Source of the DNA: Oscillibacter sp. CAG:241 | Lineage (GTDB): Bacteria > Bacillota > Clostridia > Oscillospirales > Oscillospiraceae | NCBI GenBank assembly: GCA_000435975.1 | Contig: FR884134.1 | Location: 16,158-61,091 of the forward strand | Direction of reading: 5' to 3' | Length of the DNA: 44,934 bases | Part shown: positions 15,168-23,025 of the stretch, piece by piece | Layout: each line of letters begins with the position of its first letter | Position numbering within the stretch: the stretch's first letter is position 1 | Program-made: the position numbers and the translations under genes | The notes under the pieces: generated by a model | The model's database searches: none | Seen by the model: the letters and a program-made list of their open reading frames with translations, nothing else | What the model was told of the DNA's origin: nothing

Positions 15168-16172
15168 CTATTTAAGCAGAGCGTTTACGCGGCTCTGCAC
15201 GGCGCTATAATCATAGCCCGCGGCTGTAAGCCTGTTTTTGCGGTCTGCACCGTTGCCCCAGGCTCCGCGGATAACCTCGCGGGCGATTTCGTCGACGGAC
15301 TTTTTCGGCGCGGTGTCAGCACCTACCGCCGTGCCGCTCTTTGTAGTAATAAATGTGTCGTAGCCCGCCGCCTTGAGCTTTGCCGCCATAGCGTCGGCGT
15401 TTGCCTTTACGGAGTAGGCTCCGACCTGGACTTTATAGAGGTTGCCGCTCTGCACAATGTAGGTATCAAAGCCCGCGGCTTTGAGCTTATCGGCAAGGGC
15501 GGTAGCGTTGCTCTTTTTGCTGAAAGCCCCCGTCTGCACACGGTACAGAGTTTTCTCCTCCGAGGGTTTCGGCTGCTCTGCGGGCTTGTCTTGTGCTGCG
15601 AGCTTTGCTTTTACCGCGGCGCGGAACATATCCATTGTGTAGGAAAAGTTTTTCCACCAGTTATCGGGGTCGCCGTGGTTACTTCCATAACCGAGAGCGT
15701 GCGCCTCGCGGTGGCTTACGATATTATCAACCGACAAGCCGTACTCCTTGCAGAGATAAGCGCAATACTCAATAGCGGTATCGCGCACCGCCTCAAAATA
15801 CGCCTTGTTCGTGAGCCCGTCCTCGCACATTTCAAACTGAATATATGCGGGGTTGTAATTATAAGAGCCTTTCGAGCCGCTCCCAACGCCCCAACAACAA
15901 TAATTGTACGGGAGAATGTTTGCAACCCTTACGGCTCCGTTTTTATCGTAGCCGATAAAGGAGTGAACGCAAACGGAGCGTTTCATTACCGAGGCGGGGT
16001 TATTCCAATGGTTGCCGTACTGGTTTACGCCCACCTCGTCGGGTGCGTCAACGTAGCGTTTCAAGTACGGGTTATTTGCACCCGTACTATGTACGACAAT
16101 GCCCGCGGGTTTCATTTTTCGCGCCGCCTTGTAGCAATCGTTCTTTGTTGCGTATGCCGTAATGATGTTCAT
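15168..16172 (-). CDS. Endolysin: amidase_2, SPOR and CW_7-like domains
   Basis: 334 aa. The N-terminal N-acetylmuramoyl-L-alanine amidase domain (about 1-185) has GIVVHSTGA with zinc ligand His28, and SHREAHALGYGSNHGDPDNWW with the second His region. Then come two SPOR-like peptidoglycan-binding repeats: YRVQTGAFSKKSNATALADKLKAAGFD and YKVQVGAYSVKANADAMAAKLKAAGYD. A C-terminal DEIAREVIRGAWGNGADRKNRLTAAGYDY block is typical of the CW_7 wall-binding motif. It has no signal peptide, so it is released through the holin encoded immediately upstream. Confidence 0.93.
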   Translation of the reverse strand: MNIITAYATKNDCYKAARKMKPAGIVVHSTGANNPYLKRYVDAPDEVGVNQYGNHWNNPASVMKRSVCVHSFIGYDKNGAVRVANILPYNYCCWGVGSGSKGSYNYNPAYIQFEMCEDGLTNKAYFEAVRDTAIEYCAYLCKEYGLSVDNIVSHREAHALGYGSNHGDPDNWWKNFSYTMDMFRAAVKAKLAAQDKPAEQPKPSEEKTLYRVQTGAFSKKSNATALADKLKAAGFDTYIVQSGNLYKVQVGAYSVKANADAMAAKLKAAGYDTFITTKSGTAVGADTAPKKSVDEIAREVIRGAWGNGADRKNRLTAAGYDYSAVQSRVNALLK

Positions 16173-16178
16173 ACTGTT

Positions 16179-16451
16179 TTAATCCTCGCTTTCTGTATAA
16201 CTCGCGTTTTCGTGCTTGATTTCTTTCATATACTCGTCTGCCTGGATAGCTGCCGAGGTAAAGCTGTTGTTTTTCCACCAAGCCCAAAGCGTAGCCGCTA
16301 CGGTGGCGGCAGCCGTGAGCATAGAGTACAGCTCGTCCTCTGCAAAGGGCAGCGGGTTTTTGCCGAGCATAGTTAAAACCTGGTTAAGCAGCGTTACCAC
16401 AAGCACAATAGTACGTACTACGGTTTCAACCGATACTTTCTTTTTCTCCAT
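16179..16451 (-). CDS. Phage holin, SPP1-like
   Basis: 90 aa. Two hydrophobic segments (TIVLVVTLLNQVLTML and LTAAATVAATLWAWW) separated by a short NPLPF turn, and a charged C-terminus, match small SPP1-type class II holins that form the membrane lesion for endolysin release. GGAGG precedes the ATG; the endolysin gene starts seven bases after its stop. Confidence 0.85.
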   Translation of the reverse strand: MEKKKVSVETVVRTIVLVVTLLNQVLTMLGKNPLPFAEDELYSMLTAAATVAATLWAWWKNNSFTSAAIQADEYMKEIKHENASYTESED

Positions 16452-16455
16452 TGTA

Positions 16456-16770
16456 TTATTTTCCTCCTTTCTCGGTTTGCTCCTTGTGCGGCTCTGTCGG
16501 CAGCTCCATAATATCGTGATATAATTCTGTCGCTACGTCATTACCGCCGAGGGCGTGATATGCTTTATATGCCCTTGTGAGTGCCTCTTTTGCATAAAGA
16601 GGGCAATAACCGCGCTCGGTATACTTATCGTATGAGCGGATTATTTCAGCTCGCAAAAGGCATTGTAAGCCGTTTTTAATTGCCTTGAGCTTAATTAGCA
16701 TAGTGCCCGCAAATGTTACGGCACCGCCGCAAAGAAACGGTATAAGCCAGGATAAAAACGTATCTAACAT
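16456..16770 (-). CDS. Membrane-anchored phage protein next to the holin
   Basis: 104 aa. A single N-terminal hydrophobic segment (FLSWLIPFLCGGAVTFAGTML) is followed by a soluble helical domain with many Tyr and Ala. Position directly upstream of the holin suggests a lysis-accessory or second holin-like role. I do not recognise a named family. GGAGGCGGAGG precedes the ATG. Confidence 0.75.
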   Translation of the reverse strand: MLDTFLSWLIPFLCGGAVTFAGTMLIKLKAIKNGLQCLLRAEIIRSYDKYTERGYCPLYAKEALTRAYKAYHALGGNDVATELYHDIMELPTEPHKEQTEKGGK

Positions 16771-16783
16771 AGCCTCCGCCTCC

Positions 16784-16963
16784 TTAAAGCTCTTTTTCGC
16801 AGCGGGCGAGAGTGTCCGCTGCCTGTTTTCTCATTTCGGCAAGGTCAGCCGCTACGCTTTCGGCAATTTCTGCTTGAGCGATAGCCTCGGCTTGCTTTTG
16901 TATAATATCCGCTTGCAGCCTTGCCACGCTGCAAAGCTCCTCTATAAGCTCATAATTTCCCAT
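16784..16963 (-). CDS. Small coiled-coil phage protein (59 aa)
   Basis: MGNYELIEELCSVARLQADI begins a 59-residue helical protein rich in Ala, Glu and Gln. The ATG overlaps the previous stop as TAATG, and GAGGGCGAG lies upstream, so it is translationally coupled. Such small coiled-coil proteins commonly sit between the tail and lysis genes; the function is unknown. Confidence 0.7.
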   Translation of the reverse strand: MGNYELIEELCSVARLQADIIQKQAEAIAQAEIAESVAADLAEMRKQAADTLARCEKEL

Positions 16964-17358
16964 TACTCGCCCTCTGTCCCGTCGTTCTCAACCTCGGGAG
17001 GGGCGGGGAAAGTAACATTAAACGGAAAGCCCTCTTGTTCGGGGAGGTCGCGGAGCGCCTGGCGATATATAGCCCAGGCTCCCGTAATAATTTCTCCGAG
17101 CGATTTTAAGAACGAAAGCCAGGCGGTAAAAGAGGTTCCGCTCGGCACGCTGATATTAAAGCGGTCGAGAGCTACGCGGCTATCGGTTTCGTTAAGGAGT
17201 TTATCTCGGATTTTGCGAGCAAACGCCGCCGCGTCCTCCTCGTTAAGCTCCTCGCAAGCTCGCTTATATGCCGCTTGCAGTACCTCCATTGTTTCCGCTT
17301 TCTGCGCCGCTGCCATTGCCTCCGCTTGTGCGAGTCTTTTATAGATATTCTCTTGCAT
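16963..17358 (-). CDS. Unrecognised late phage protein downstream of the RT
   Basis: 131 aa. N-terminal helical region (residues 1-60), a middle ITGAWAIYRQALRDLPEQEGFPFNVTFP segment that resembles tail-fibre-associated or tail-assembly phage proteins, and an acidic C-terminus. The ATG at 17358 lies inside the end of the RT gene (20-base overlap) with GGAGG upstream. No family is assigned with confidence. Confidence 0.65.
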   Translation of the reverse strand: MQENIYKRLAQAEAMAAAQKAETMEVLQAAYKRACEELNEEDAAAFARKIRDKLLNETDSRVALDRFNISVPSGTSFTAWLSFLKSLGEIITGAWAIYRQALRDLPEQEGFPFNVTFPAPPEVENDGTEGE

Positions 17359-18439
17359 TGTATGTAGCCTCCATATTCTTAAAATAATTTATCATTTTGA
17401 GCCGCTCGTGGTAGGTATCTCCGCGGGCGGCATTTGCAAGCCAGGAAACGAGCGACTCGTGCGCCGTCCCTGGCGCATACTCTCCGCGGCGCTCTTTTGC
17501 GTATAGCTTTTTGAGCTTGCGGCGCTGCTTGCTCTGTTTCTTTTTACCCATTTTGCGGATTATCGCGCCCGTATCGGTAACGATAAACCGCCATTGTAGG
17601 AGCTTTACTCCCTGGCGCAATGGGTAAAGCGCCGTTTTATCGTTGAGCTGTAAACCGAGGGCGAATAGGCGCGCCTCGATTTCCTTTTTGCATTGCCGCA
17701 AATACTCTTTGTCCTCGTGTACTAAAATAAAGTCGTCCATATATCGGATATAATGCTTTATTCTCAACCGCTCCTTTATGAAATGGTCGAGGTCGTCCAG
17801 GACGGCGAGAGCTACAAGCTGCGATACCTGGGAGCCGAGCCCTAACCCGATTTCCCCGAAAGAGTCCACAATTTCGCAAGCCCGCTCCGCAATTTGAGTA
17901 TCTGTAACCCGCTTGCATATTGCCGCCTTTGCTACGTCGTGCTGTATGCTTTGAAAATAATGCCGTATATCACATTTAAGCACCCAACCGTCGCAACCGT
18001 GCGCGATATAATACCGCCGCAGATGTGCGGTCATACGGTTTAGCGTATAGTCTACGCCGCGCCCCTTGAGGCAAGCGCAATTATCTGTTATAAAAGATTT
18101 TGTAATCTGCTCATAAAAGCCGTTGTCGCAGAGTGAACGCTGAAATTGTCGGTCTTTTAACCTTGTGGCTACAATGTCCCGACGTTTCGGCTCGTATATC
18201 GTGAAATGTTGGTATCGGTCTATTTTGTACGTACCGTTAAGCAGCGTTTGCCGCAAACGATAGGTATTTTTAAGCGCGTTACCCTCATATCCTACGGTAC
18301 TATCTTTCCAACGGATATTACGGCAGCTCTCTTTTAAGCCTTTATACAGATTATCAAAGGAAATTACTTGCTCGTATGCCATAAGAAAAGCGGACGCATA
18401 TAAAAGGACTACCCCGCGAGGTACCTTTGTCGCCCGCAA
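17339..18439 (-). CDS. DGR reverse transcriptase
   Basis: 366 aa from TTG 18439. It copies the TR RNA into cDNA with errors at adenines, which then replaces VR. Motifs: WVLKCDIRHYFQSI with Asp157; GLGLGSQVSQ at 198-207, the (I/L/V)GxxxSQ form special to DGR enzymes in place of QGxxxSP; and the active-site YMDD at about 233-236. There is no maturase or endonuclease domain, so it is not a group II intron protein. TTG is chosen because AAGGAGG lies five bases upstream; ATG 18382 (19 residues later) resembles the usual N-terminus of the family but has no ribosome site. It lies directly after TR, as in classical DGRs. Confidence 0.95.
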   Translation of the reverse strand: MRATKVPRGVVLLYASAFLMAYEQVISFDNLYKGLKESCRNIRWKDSTVGYEGNALKNTYRLRQTLLNGTYKIDRYQHFTIYEPKRRDIVATRLKDRQFQRSLCDNGFYEQITKSFITDNCACLKGRGVDYTLNRMTAHLRRYYIAHGCDGWVLKCDIRHYFQSIQHDVAKAAICKRVTDTQIAERACEIVDSFGEIGLGLGSQVSQLVALAVLDDLDHFIKERLRIKHYIRYMDDFILVHEDKEYLRQCKKEIEARLFALGLQLNDKTALYPLRQGVKLLQWRFIVTDTGAIIRKMGKKKQSKQRRKLKKLYAKERRGEYAPGTAHESLVSWLANAARGDTYHERLKMINYFKNMEATYNAREYL

Positions 18440-18527
18440 TATTTCCTCCTTTCGGAGTTAGGACGGTCGCTCCTTGTGTGAGCTGTGCTGCTTTGGTCTT
18501 TTGACTACTTGAATACTGACTAATCCC

Positions 18528-18656
18528 ACAATCGGGGGCTACGCCGTTACCGTTGTACGCATTGTTGTTGTTCACTTCGCCCGAGGAGTTGACAATGCGC
18601 GCGTTGTTCGCGTTGGACGGGTTAGGAGAACGCAACCAAGCGTTACGCGCCGTACC
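18528..18656 (-). repeat. DGR template repeat (TR)
   Basis: 129 bases between avd and the RT gene, read on the minus strand. It contains 12 AAY codons in the VR frame (including four in a row), each able to change to 15 amino acids without making a stop. It aligns without gaps to VR1 (19155-19283) and over 96 bases to VR2 (40614-40709). All 11 differences to each are at TR adenines. The GC-rich end at 18528-18555 is the expected IMH* region. A reading frame crossing it is not a gene. Confidence 0.95.
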
Positions 18657-18681
18657 GCAAATATAGCAACCGCCCTATGAT

Positions 18682-19089
18682 TTATTTTTGATATTTTTCT
18701 TTATCCGACTTAATCCAGGCTTTCAAGAGGTCGTCGGTTTTGAGTATTAAGCCCGTCCAATACTCTACTTGATTTCCCGATATGTAGCCCGCGTCGTATG
18801 CGTCGTCCGCCAGGTCTAAAAGCGCGTCGAGGTGCGCGTGCGCCTTGACTTGCTCCATACGGCGGTATGTGTACTCCTCGTCGTTTGTTACAAATACGGA
18901 GTTTGCGTGCCGAATACATACGCACGCCTCCCGTATTTCGTTTACTATCGGAGAGGCATATATCCACCGTGTAGACTTCGGAAAATGTTTCTCCGATTTT
19001 ATCAGCCCGAGGGTGTATTTCTTGAGCTCCCGCGCTTTGTTAAGCACTTGCAGTTTTCCCTCGCCGCGGTCGCCTTTTCGCACACTCAT
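18682..19089 (-). CDS. avd: DGR accessory variability determinant (Avd)
   Basis: 135 aa. Avd is a pentameric four-helix-bundle protein (23S rRNA-intervening-sequence fold) that binds the RT and template RNA. This protein is basic at the N-terminus (MSVRKGDRGEGKLQVLNKAR) and almost all helical, with TRWIYASPIVNEIREACVCIRHAN and LDALLDLADDAYDAGYISGNQVEYW, the family pattern. AAAGGAGG precedes the ATG. The order VR gene, avd, TR, RT is the standard cassette. Confidence 0.9.
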   Translation of the reverse strand: MSVRKGDRGEGKLQVLNKARELKKYTLGLIKSEKHFPKSTRWIYASPIVNEIREACVCIRHANSVFVTNDEEYTYRRMEQVKAHAHLDALLDLADDAYDAGYISGNQVEYWTGLILKTDDLLKAWIKSDKEKYQK

Positions 19090-19116
19090 ATAAAAACCTC
19101 CTTTTAATCGCTTTTC

Positions 19117-19134
19117 CCGCCTCTACCGAGGCGG
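19117..19134 (-). repeat. Hairpin downstream of VR1
   Basis: A perfect 7-bp stem CCGCCTC/GAGGCGG with a 4-base loop that reads GGTA on the coding strand, a GRNA tetraloop. It lies 20 bases past the end of VR1. An almost identical hairpin follows VR2. In the Bordetella phage DGR a GC-rich stem with a GRNA loop just downstream of VR is needed for efficient target recognition. Confidence 0.85.
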
Positions 19135-19142
19135 ATTTGCGA

Positions 19143-21014
19143 TTATGCGATTATACAAGCGGGGGCTACGCCGTTACCGTTGTACGCACTGCTGCTGTTC
19201 ACTTCGCCCGAGGAGTCGACAATGCGCGCGTGGCGCGCGTTGGACGGGTAAGGAGAACGCAACCAAGCGCCACGCGCCGTACCCGCCGCGTCGCGTTTGA
19301 TACGCTCGGTCGCCGTCAAACCGTTATAATATTCGAGCTGCGTACCGTCCTTGTAACTCTCGCTGTCCCAATTCCCGAAAATTTCGGGGCGGGAGAGTAG
19401 GAAAAACTTATCCGCTTTAAGGCTGTAAAGCTGATTGATAGCAAAAGCCGTACCGTCGAGGCTTTCAACCTCAAAGAGCGAATTTGTACGGCAAGCAAGT
19501 ACGGCGGGCTGCACAACCGCCAGGAAGTCAGCGGGCAAACCGTGCATAAAACCGTTATAGCTTGTCGCCCAGGACGCGGGACGGTCAAATACGTTAGTAG
19601 GAGTCCACACCGAGCCCGCTACGGCGGCGCTATTAAGCCATTGACGGACGGCGGATTGAGCGTAGTTATTGCTGCCGAAAATAGCGCGGTGCATATGGTT
19701 TACGTTAGGGCTGCTCCCGTTCGTTGTACCGAGGCTTGTGCCCTCGGAGCCCTCCGTAAGAGTAACGGTTTCAAGTGCTGTTGTCGTAGTCTTATTTGCA
19801 TAGCTTTTAACGCTTTTGCCCTCGAGGGTAGCGTTATAGGTCATAGCAAATACGAGCTGACCGCCCACGGGGAGTGCCTTTGTAAGCTCAAATTGAAACG
19901 TTTTGCCGTTGTCGGCGGTGTACCAGGCTTGATTTGCAATCGTGATGTTATAAGTGCCCGCCGCGAGTCCGAGCTCCGCAAAATAAAAAGCCTCGGTCGC
20001 GTCGTACTGTACCGCCTTTTGCGCCCCGCTCGACAAGCTGTAAACGCTCTTTGTTTCAAGCGTCATTGTATGCGTGAGCTTATTATTTGCCGCTGTATGG
20101 TGGTCGTGCGCCCTCACAACCCATATAATATTTTGCGTAGTATCAGCGTCGAGGGTGGCAAACTCGTAACCAACGGGAAAGAGTTTTTCTCCGAGTCCGA
20201 GGCGGACGGCGTTTTTAATATCCTCCCAGGTATTAACCGCTGTAAGCGTGTCAATATGTACGGTCGTTTGTTCTCCCTCTCGGTTGGTAACGGTAATGTC
20301 CGCTCCTGTTGTCGTTTGCGTAGCGGAGATATTAACGTTTTCCGCGCCCTCCGCCGCCTCTGCCGCCTCGTTAGCTGCTGCCGCTGCAGAGTTAGCCGCT
20401 CCCGCTGCGGTATTCGCTGCGGAGGCTGCGCTATTTGCGTTCGTTTTTGCGGTGTTCGCACCACTTGCGGCGCTGTTTGCCGCTGACGCTGCCGAGGTTG
20501 CGTTTTGCGCTGCGGTATCAGCTCCGCCTGCTGCTGTTTCCGCTTTCGTTGCCGCTGCATTTGCTGCCGCTGCCGCAGAATTTGCAGAGCCTACGGAGGT
20601 TTCAACCTTGCCGAGCGCGTCAATTAACGCGGGGTATTCGTCGGAGCTTGCGGGTGCGTCGGGGTTATAAGCTGCTCGCTTAATTTCAATATAGAAAATT
20701 TGCGAGCTTAAAAGGGAGTTGCCCTTGTAAAGCCCGATTTCCGCAACGGCAGTACCCGCGACGGCGAGCGTCTGCTCCGTGAGCTCAACTTTGATAACGC
20801 CGTTTGCAATCGTTGCCGTTTTAAGTACGGTATGACCGTCGGGCTTTGTAAGCTGCAAGCGAGCAGTTACTCCGCTTTCGAGCGTATAATCCTTGCCGCA
20901 CTCAAGGGGCACAATTTCAACAAAGCGGCTCTCCTTGTCGTACTGCTTTGCAAAAATCGTAATAGGGAGTGTATCGCGTCCAAAGTCAAGCGCGATAGAG
21001 TGTGTAAGTTGCAT
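19143..21014 (-). CDS. Tail receptor-binding protein, BppU-DUF6273, DGR target 1
   Basis: 623 aa. The N-terminal 1-130 (FGRDTLPITIFAKQYDKESR...GLYKGNSLLSSQIFYIEI) is a BppU-type baseplate-attachment domain. Residues about 140-230 are an Ala-rich low-complexity coiled region. The rest is a DUF6273-type domain (FPVGYEF...HRAIFGSNNYAQSAVRQWLN...KFFLLSRPEIFG) ending in the variable segment AWLRSPYPSNARHARIV...AYNGNGVAPACIIA. Variable residues are the positions encoded by AAY codons in TR. It most likely contacts the host receptor. GGAGGAAACAAT precedes the ATG. Confidence 0.93.
   Translation of the reverse strand: MQLTHSIALDFGRDTLPITIFAKQYDKESRFVEIVPLECGKDYTLESGVTARLQLTKPDGHTVLKTATIANGVIKVELTEQTLAVAGTAVAEIGLYKGNSLLSSQIFYIEIKRAAYNPDAPASSDEYPALIDALGKVETSVGSANSAAAAANAAATKAETAAGGADTAAQNATSAASAANSAASGANTAKTNANSAASAANTAAGAANSAAAAANEAAEAAEGAENVNISATQTTTGADITVTNREGEQTTVHIDTLTAVNTWEDIKNAVRLGLGEKLFPVGYEFATLDADTTQNIIWVVRAHDHHTAANNKLTHTMTLETKSVYSLSSGAQKAVQYDATEAFYFAELGLAAGTYNITIANQAWYTADNGKTFQFELTKALPVGGQLVFAMTYNATLEGKSVKSYANKTTTTALETVTLTEGSEGTSLGTTNGSSPNVNHMHRAIFGSNNYAQSAVRQWLNSAAVAGSVWTPTNVFDRPASWATSYNGFMHGLPADFLAVVQPAVLACRTNSLFEVESLDGTAFAINQLYSLKADKFFLLSRPEIFGNWDSESYKDGTQLEYYNGLTATERIKRDAAGTARGAWLRSPYPSNARHARIVDSSGEVNSSSAYNGNGVAPACIIA
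19155..19283 (-). repeat. DGR variable repeat 1 (VR1)
   Basis: 129 bases at the 3' end of the receptor-binding gene, gap-free match to TR. The 11 substitutions are all at TR adenines: AAC to GGC, TAC, CGC, CAC, GAC, AGC, AGC; AAT to AGT; GAT to GCT. No substitution occurs at a TR C, G or T. Confidence 0.95.
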
Positions 21015-21030
21015 ATTGTTTCCTCCTTGC

Positions 21031-23013
21031 TTATTTCTCCGTCCAGGGAGTCCAGTTTGTATTAAGGATAAACGACCGTATATAAACCTTGCAGCCCGCC
21101 GCCGTTGCGGTGTAACGCTGAATAAGGTTAAAGCCGTCAGTTGTCGAGAGTACCTCGAGATAGCCCGCTCCGCCTGGTGGCGCGTTGCTTATTCCGCTTG
21201 TTGTAGGCGCAAAGAAAATACCGCCGTTTTTGTAGTTGTTAAAGTCGCCCTCGACGTGCCCTGCATATCCCAAGACTATAACTCCGTTTGCGGCTATATT
21301 GCCGTCAACGTCGAGCGCCTGGGTGGGCTCCCGCTTATTTATGCCTACTTTTTTTCGGCGGAACGATATTAAGGGCGTGCCCTGCGATACGGTTATTGTT
21401 GCTGTGTCGCCCGTTAGGTTATCATAAACATAAAATCGCACATACCAGGAGTAATTAGCGTCCAGGCTTAACCATTCGTCCGACGTGAACGTAAAGCCGC
21501 TGCCGGTAAATGTTGCAAAGCTCGTTATATCGGTCAAAGAGCTATAAGCGCTCGCGTCTGTCCTCTTATACTGATAATAGAGCTTTCGCAGCGTGTTTTT
21601 ATTGACGTTATTAACCTTAACGGGTGTAATATCTCCCTCGAGGGTTACTTGCGTTACGTCCTCAATCTCGTTTACACGCCGCATAATTGCGGTTGTTATG
21701 TCTATGCTTTTATAGGCTATAACCGTAATGTTTACCGTAGCCGAGGAGGTGTAGCCGCGGCTGTCGATTGCGGTAACGATTATAGGCACCGTGCCCGAGG
21801 TGTATATTTTGCCGACGTTCAGCGTTACGGTTGTGCTTGAGGCGGTCGAGCCGCCCGCAGAAACGGAGTAGCTCGAAATGGTCGCGCCGTTTTTGGCTGT
21901 TGCCGCTGACGCGATAACTTGCAGCGTTGATACTGACTGTATCAAAATTTGATTATTTCCCGTAACTCCCGCCGCGGTGGTGTTCGTGTCCTTATAGGTA
22001 AACCCCGAAAACGTCGGCGCAGAGTTTACCGCGGTCGTTTGTACCGTTGCCGTTTTGGTTGAGGTGCTCCCGATTTGCGAGGAGCCGCTGAAAGTCGAAA
22101 GCTTAAACGTGCCCGTAAAGCTCTTTTTTGCCGCCATATCCGCGAGGATAGACGAGCGCTGCGCCGCTGTAAGTGTAATTGTATTTGAGCCGTTCGAGAG
22201 TGAAAGCCCCGTAAGGGTTAAAACTGTCGTGCTGCCGTCCTTTAATACGAGCTTGTGTTTATAGCTCGTATCGTAGACGGTAGCCGAAAGCATTATTTTT
22301 GCTGTCGCATTATCTGCCGTTAATGTGCTTACGGAGGAGAGCACCGAGCCGCCGAGTGTCTTTATTGTTTTTGTGCCCGACGAGCCGACAACGTGATTAT
22401 ATTGTTTTCGCGCTCTAACTGCGATAGTATAAGACGTGTTCGGGGAAAGCCCCGTTATAGTGATACTGTTGCTCGTGCCCGCAGAGGTCGAATACTGCTT
22501 ATAGCTGCCCCAGTTATTCGTTGTATAGTCCCATATATCGCACGTTGTAGACGCGGAGGCAGAGAGCTTTACGGAGTTTGCCGTTATGTCTGATACGCTT
22601 ATGCTGATAGACGGAGCCGAACGGTCTAACTTATCGAGAGAAACGGTTTGCTCCGCCGTAATCGTCCCGATAGATGTACCCGAGTATGTGCCGCTAAATC
22701 GCCAGGAGGCACCGAGGTAACAATTAGCGTTGCCGTTTCCGTCGTGATATACTGTTACGGTCTTTTGCGCTATGAGTTTCTTTTTCCACCCGCTCGAGGA
22801 CTCGCTGATAGCTGCGGTCGAAAAATTGCTTGAATTGCCCGCAATGTTTATAACGCCGTCGTCCCTTGCGCCTACGTATAAATCCCAGTAAGACAAGTAA
22901 ACTTTCAGCGTAACATTGCTGTAATTACCCGTAACGCTTTGGCTTGCGCTCCATTCACAATATAGCCCGAATGATTTTACGGGATAGTTATAAAAACTGC
23001 CGCTTAATGCCAT
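21031..23013 (-). CDS. Siphovirus tail fibre protein with FN3 domain (DUF859-like)
   Basis: 660 aa, Ser/Thr-rich and beta-structured. The N-terminus (MALSGSFYNYPVKSFGLYCEWSASQSVTGNYSNVTLKVYLSYW) and centre resemble DUF859 tail proteins. SAPSISISVSDITANSVKLSASASTTCDIWDYT...ITGLSPNTSYTIAVRARKQ is a fibronectin type III domain. Near the C-terminus KKVGINKREPTQALDVDGNIAANGV is a peptide-like knob sequence often found before fibre tips. Together with the DGR target it probably forms the host-contact apparatus. AAGGAGGCGACGCT precedes the ATG. Confidence 0.82.
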   Translation of the reverse strand: MALSGSFYNYPVKSFGLYCEWSASQSVTGNYSNVTLKVYLSYWDLYVGARDDGVINIAGNSSNFSTAAISESSSGWKKKLIAQKTVTVYHDGNGNANCYLGASWRFSGTYSGTSIGTITAEQTVSLDKLDRSAPSISISVSDITANSVKLSASASTTCDIWDYTTNNWGSYKQYSTSAGTSNSITITGLSPNTSYTIAVRARKQYNHVVGSSGTKTIKTLGGSVLSSVSTLTADNATAKIMLSATVYDTSYKHKLVLKDGSTTVLTLTGLSLSNGSNTITLTAAQRSSILADMAAKKSFTGTFKLSTFSGSSQIGSTSTKTATVQTTAVNSAPTFSGFTYKDTNTTAAGVTGNNQILIQSVSTLQVIASAATAKNGATISSYSVSAGGSTASSTTVTLNVGKIYTSGTVPIIVTAIDSRGYTSSATVNITVIAYKSIDITTAIMRRVNEIEDVTQVTLEGDITPVKVNNVNKNTLRKLYYQYKRTDASAYSSLTDITSFATFTGSGFTFTSDEWLSLDANYSWYVRFYVYDNLTGDTATITVSQGTPLISFRRKKVGINKREPTQALDVDGNIAANGVIVLGYAGHVEGDFNNYKNGGIFFAPTTSGISNAPPGGAGYLEVLSTTDGFNLIQRYTATAAGCKVYIRSFILNTNWTPWTEK

Positions 23014-23025
23014 AGCGTCGCCTCC

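Noticed and set aside
17339..18439. Reverse transcriptase as part of a group II intron or retron
   Set aside because: The SQ motif, avd neighbour and TR/VR pairs mark a DGR; there is no maturase or endonuclease domain and no retron RNA structure.
18354..18635. Minus-strand reading frame spanning TR (93 codons)
   Set aside because: It is the template repeat itself plus the spacer to the RT gene, has no ribosome site, and is explained as DGR template RNA.
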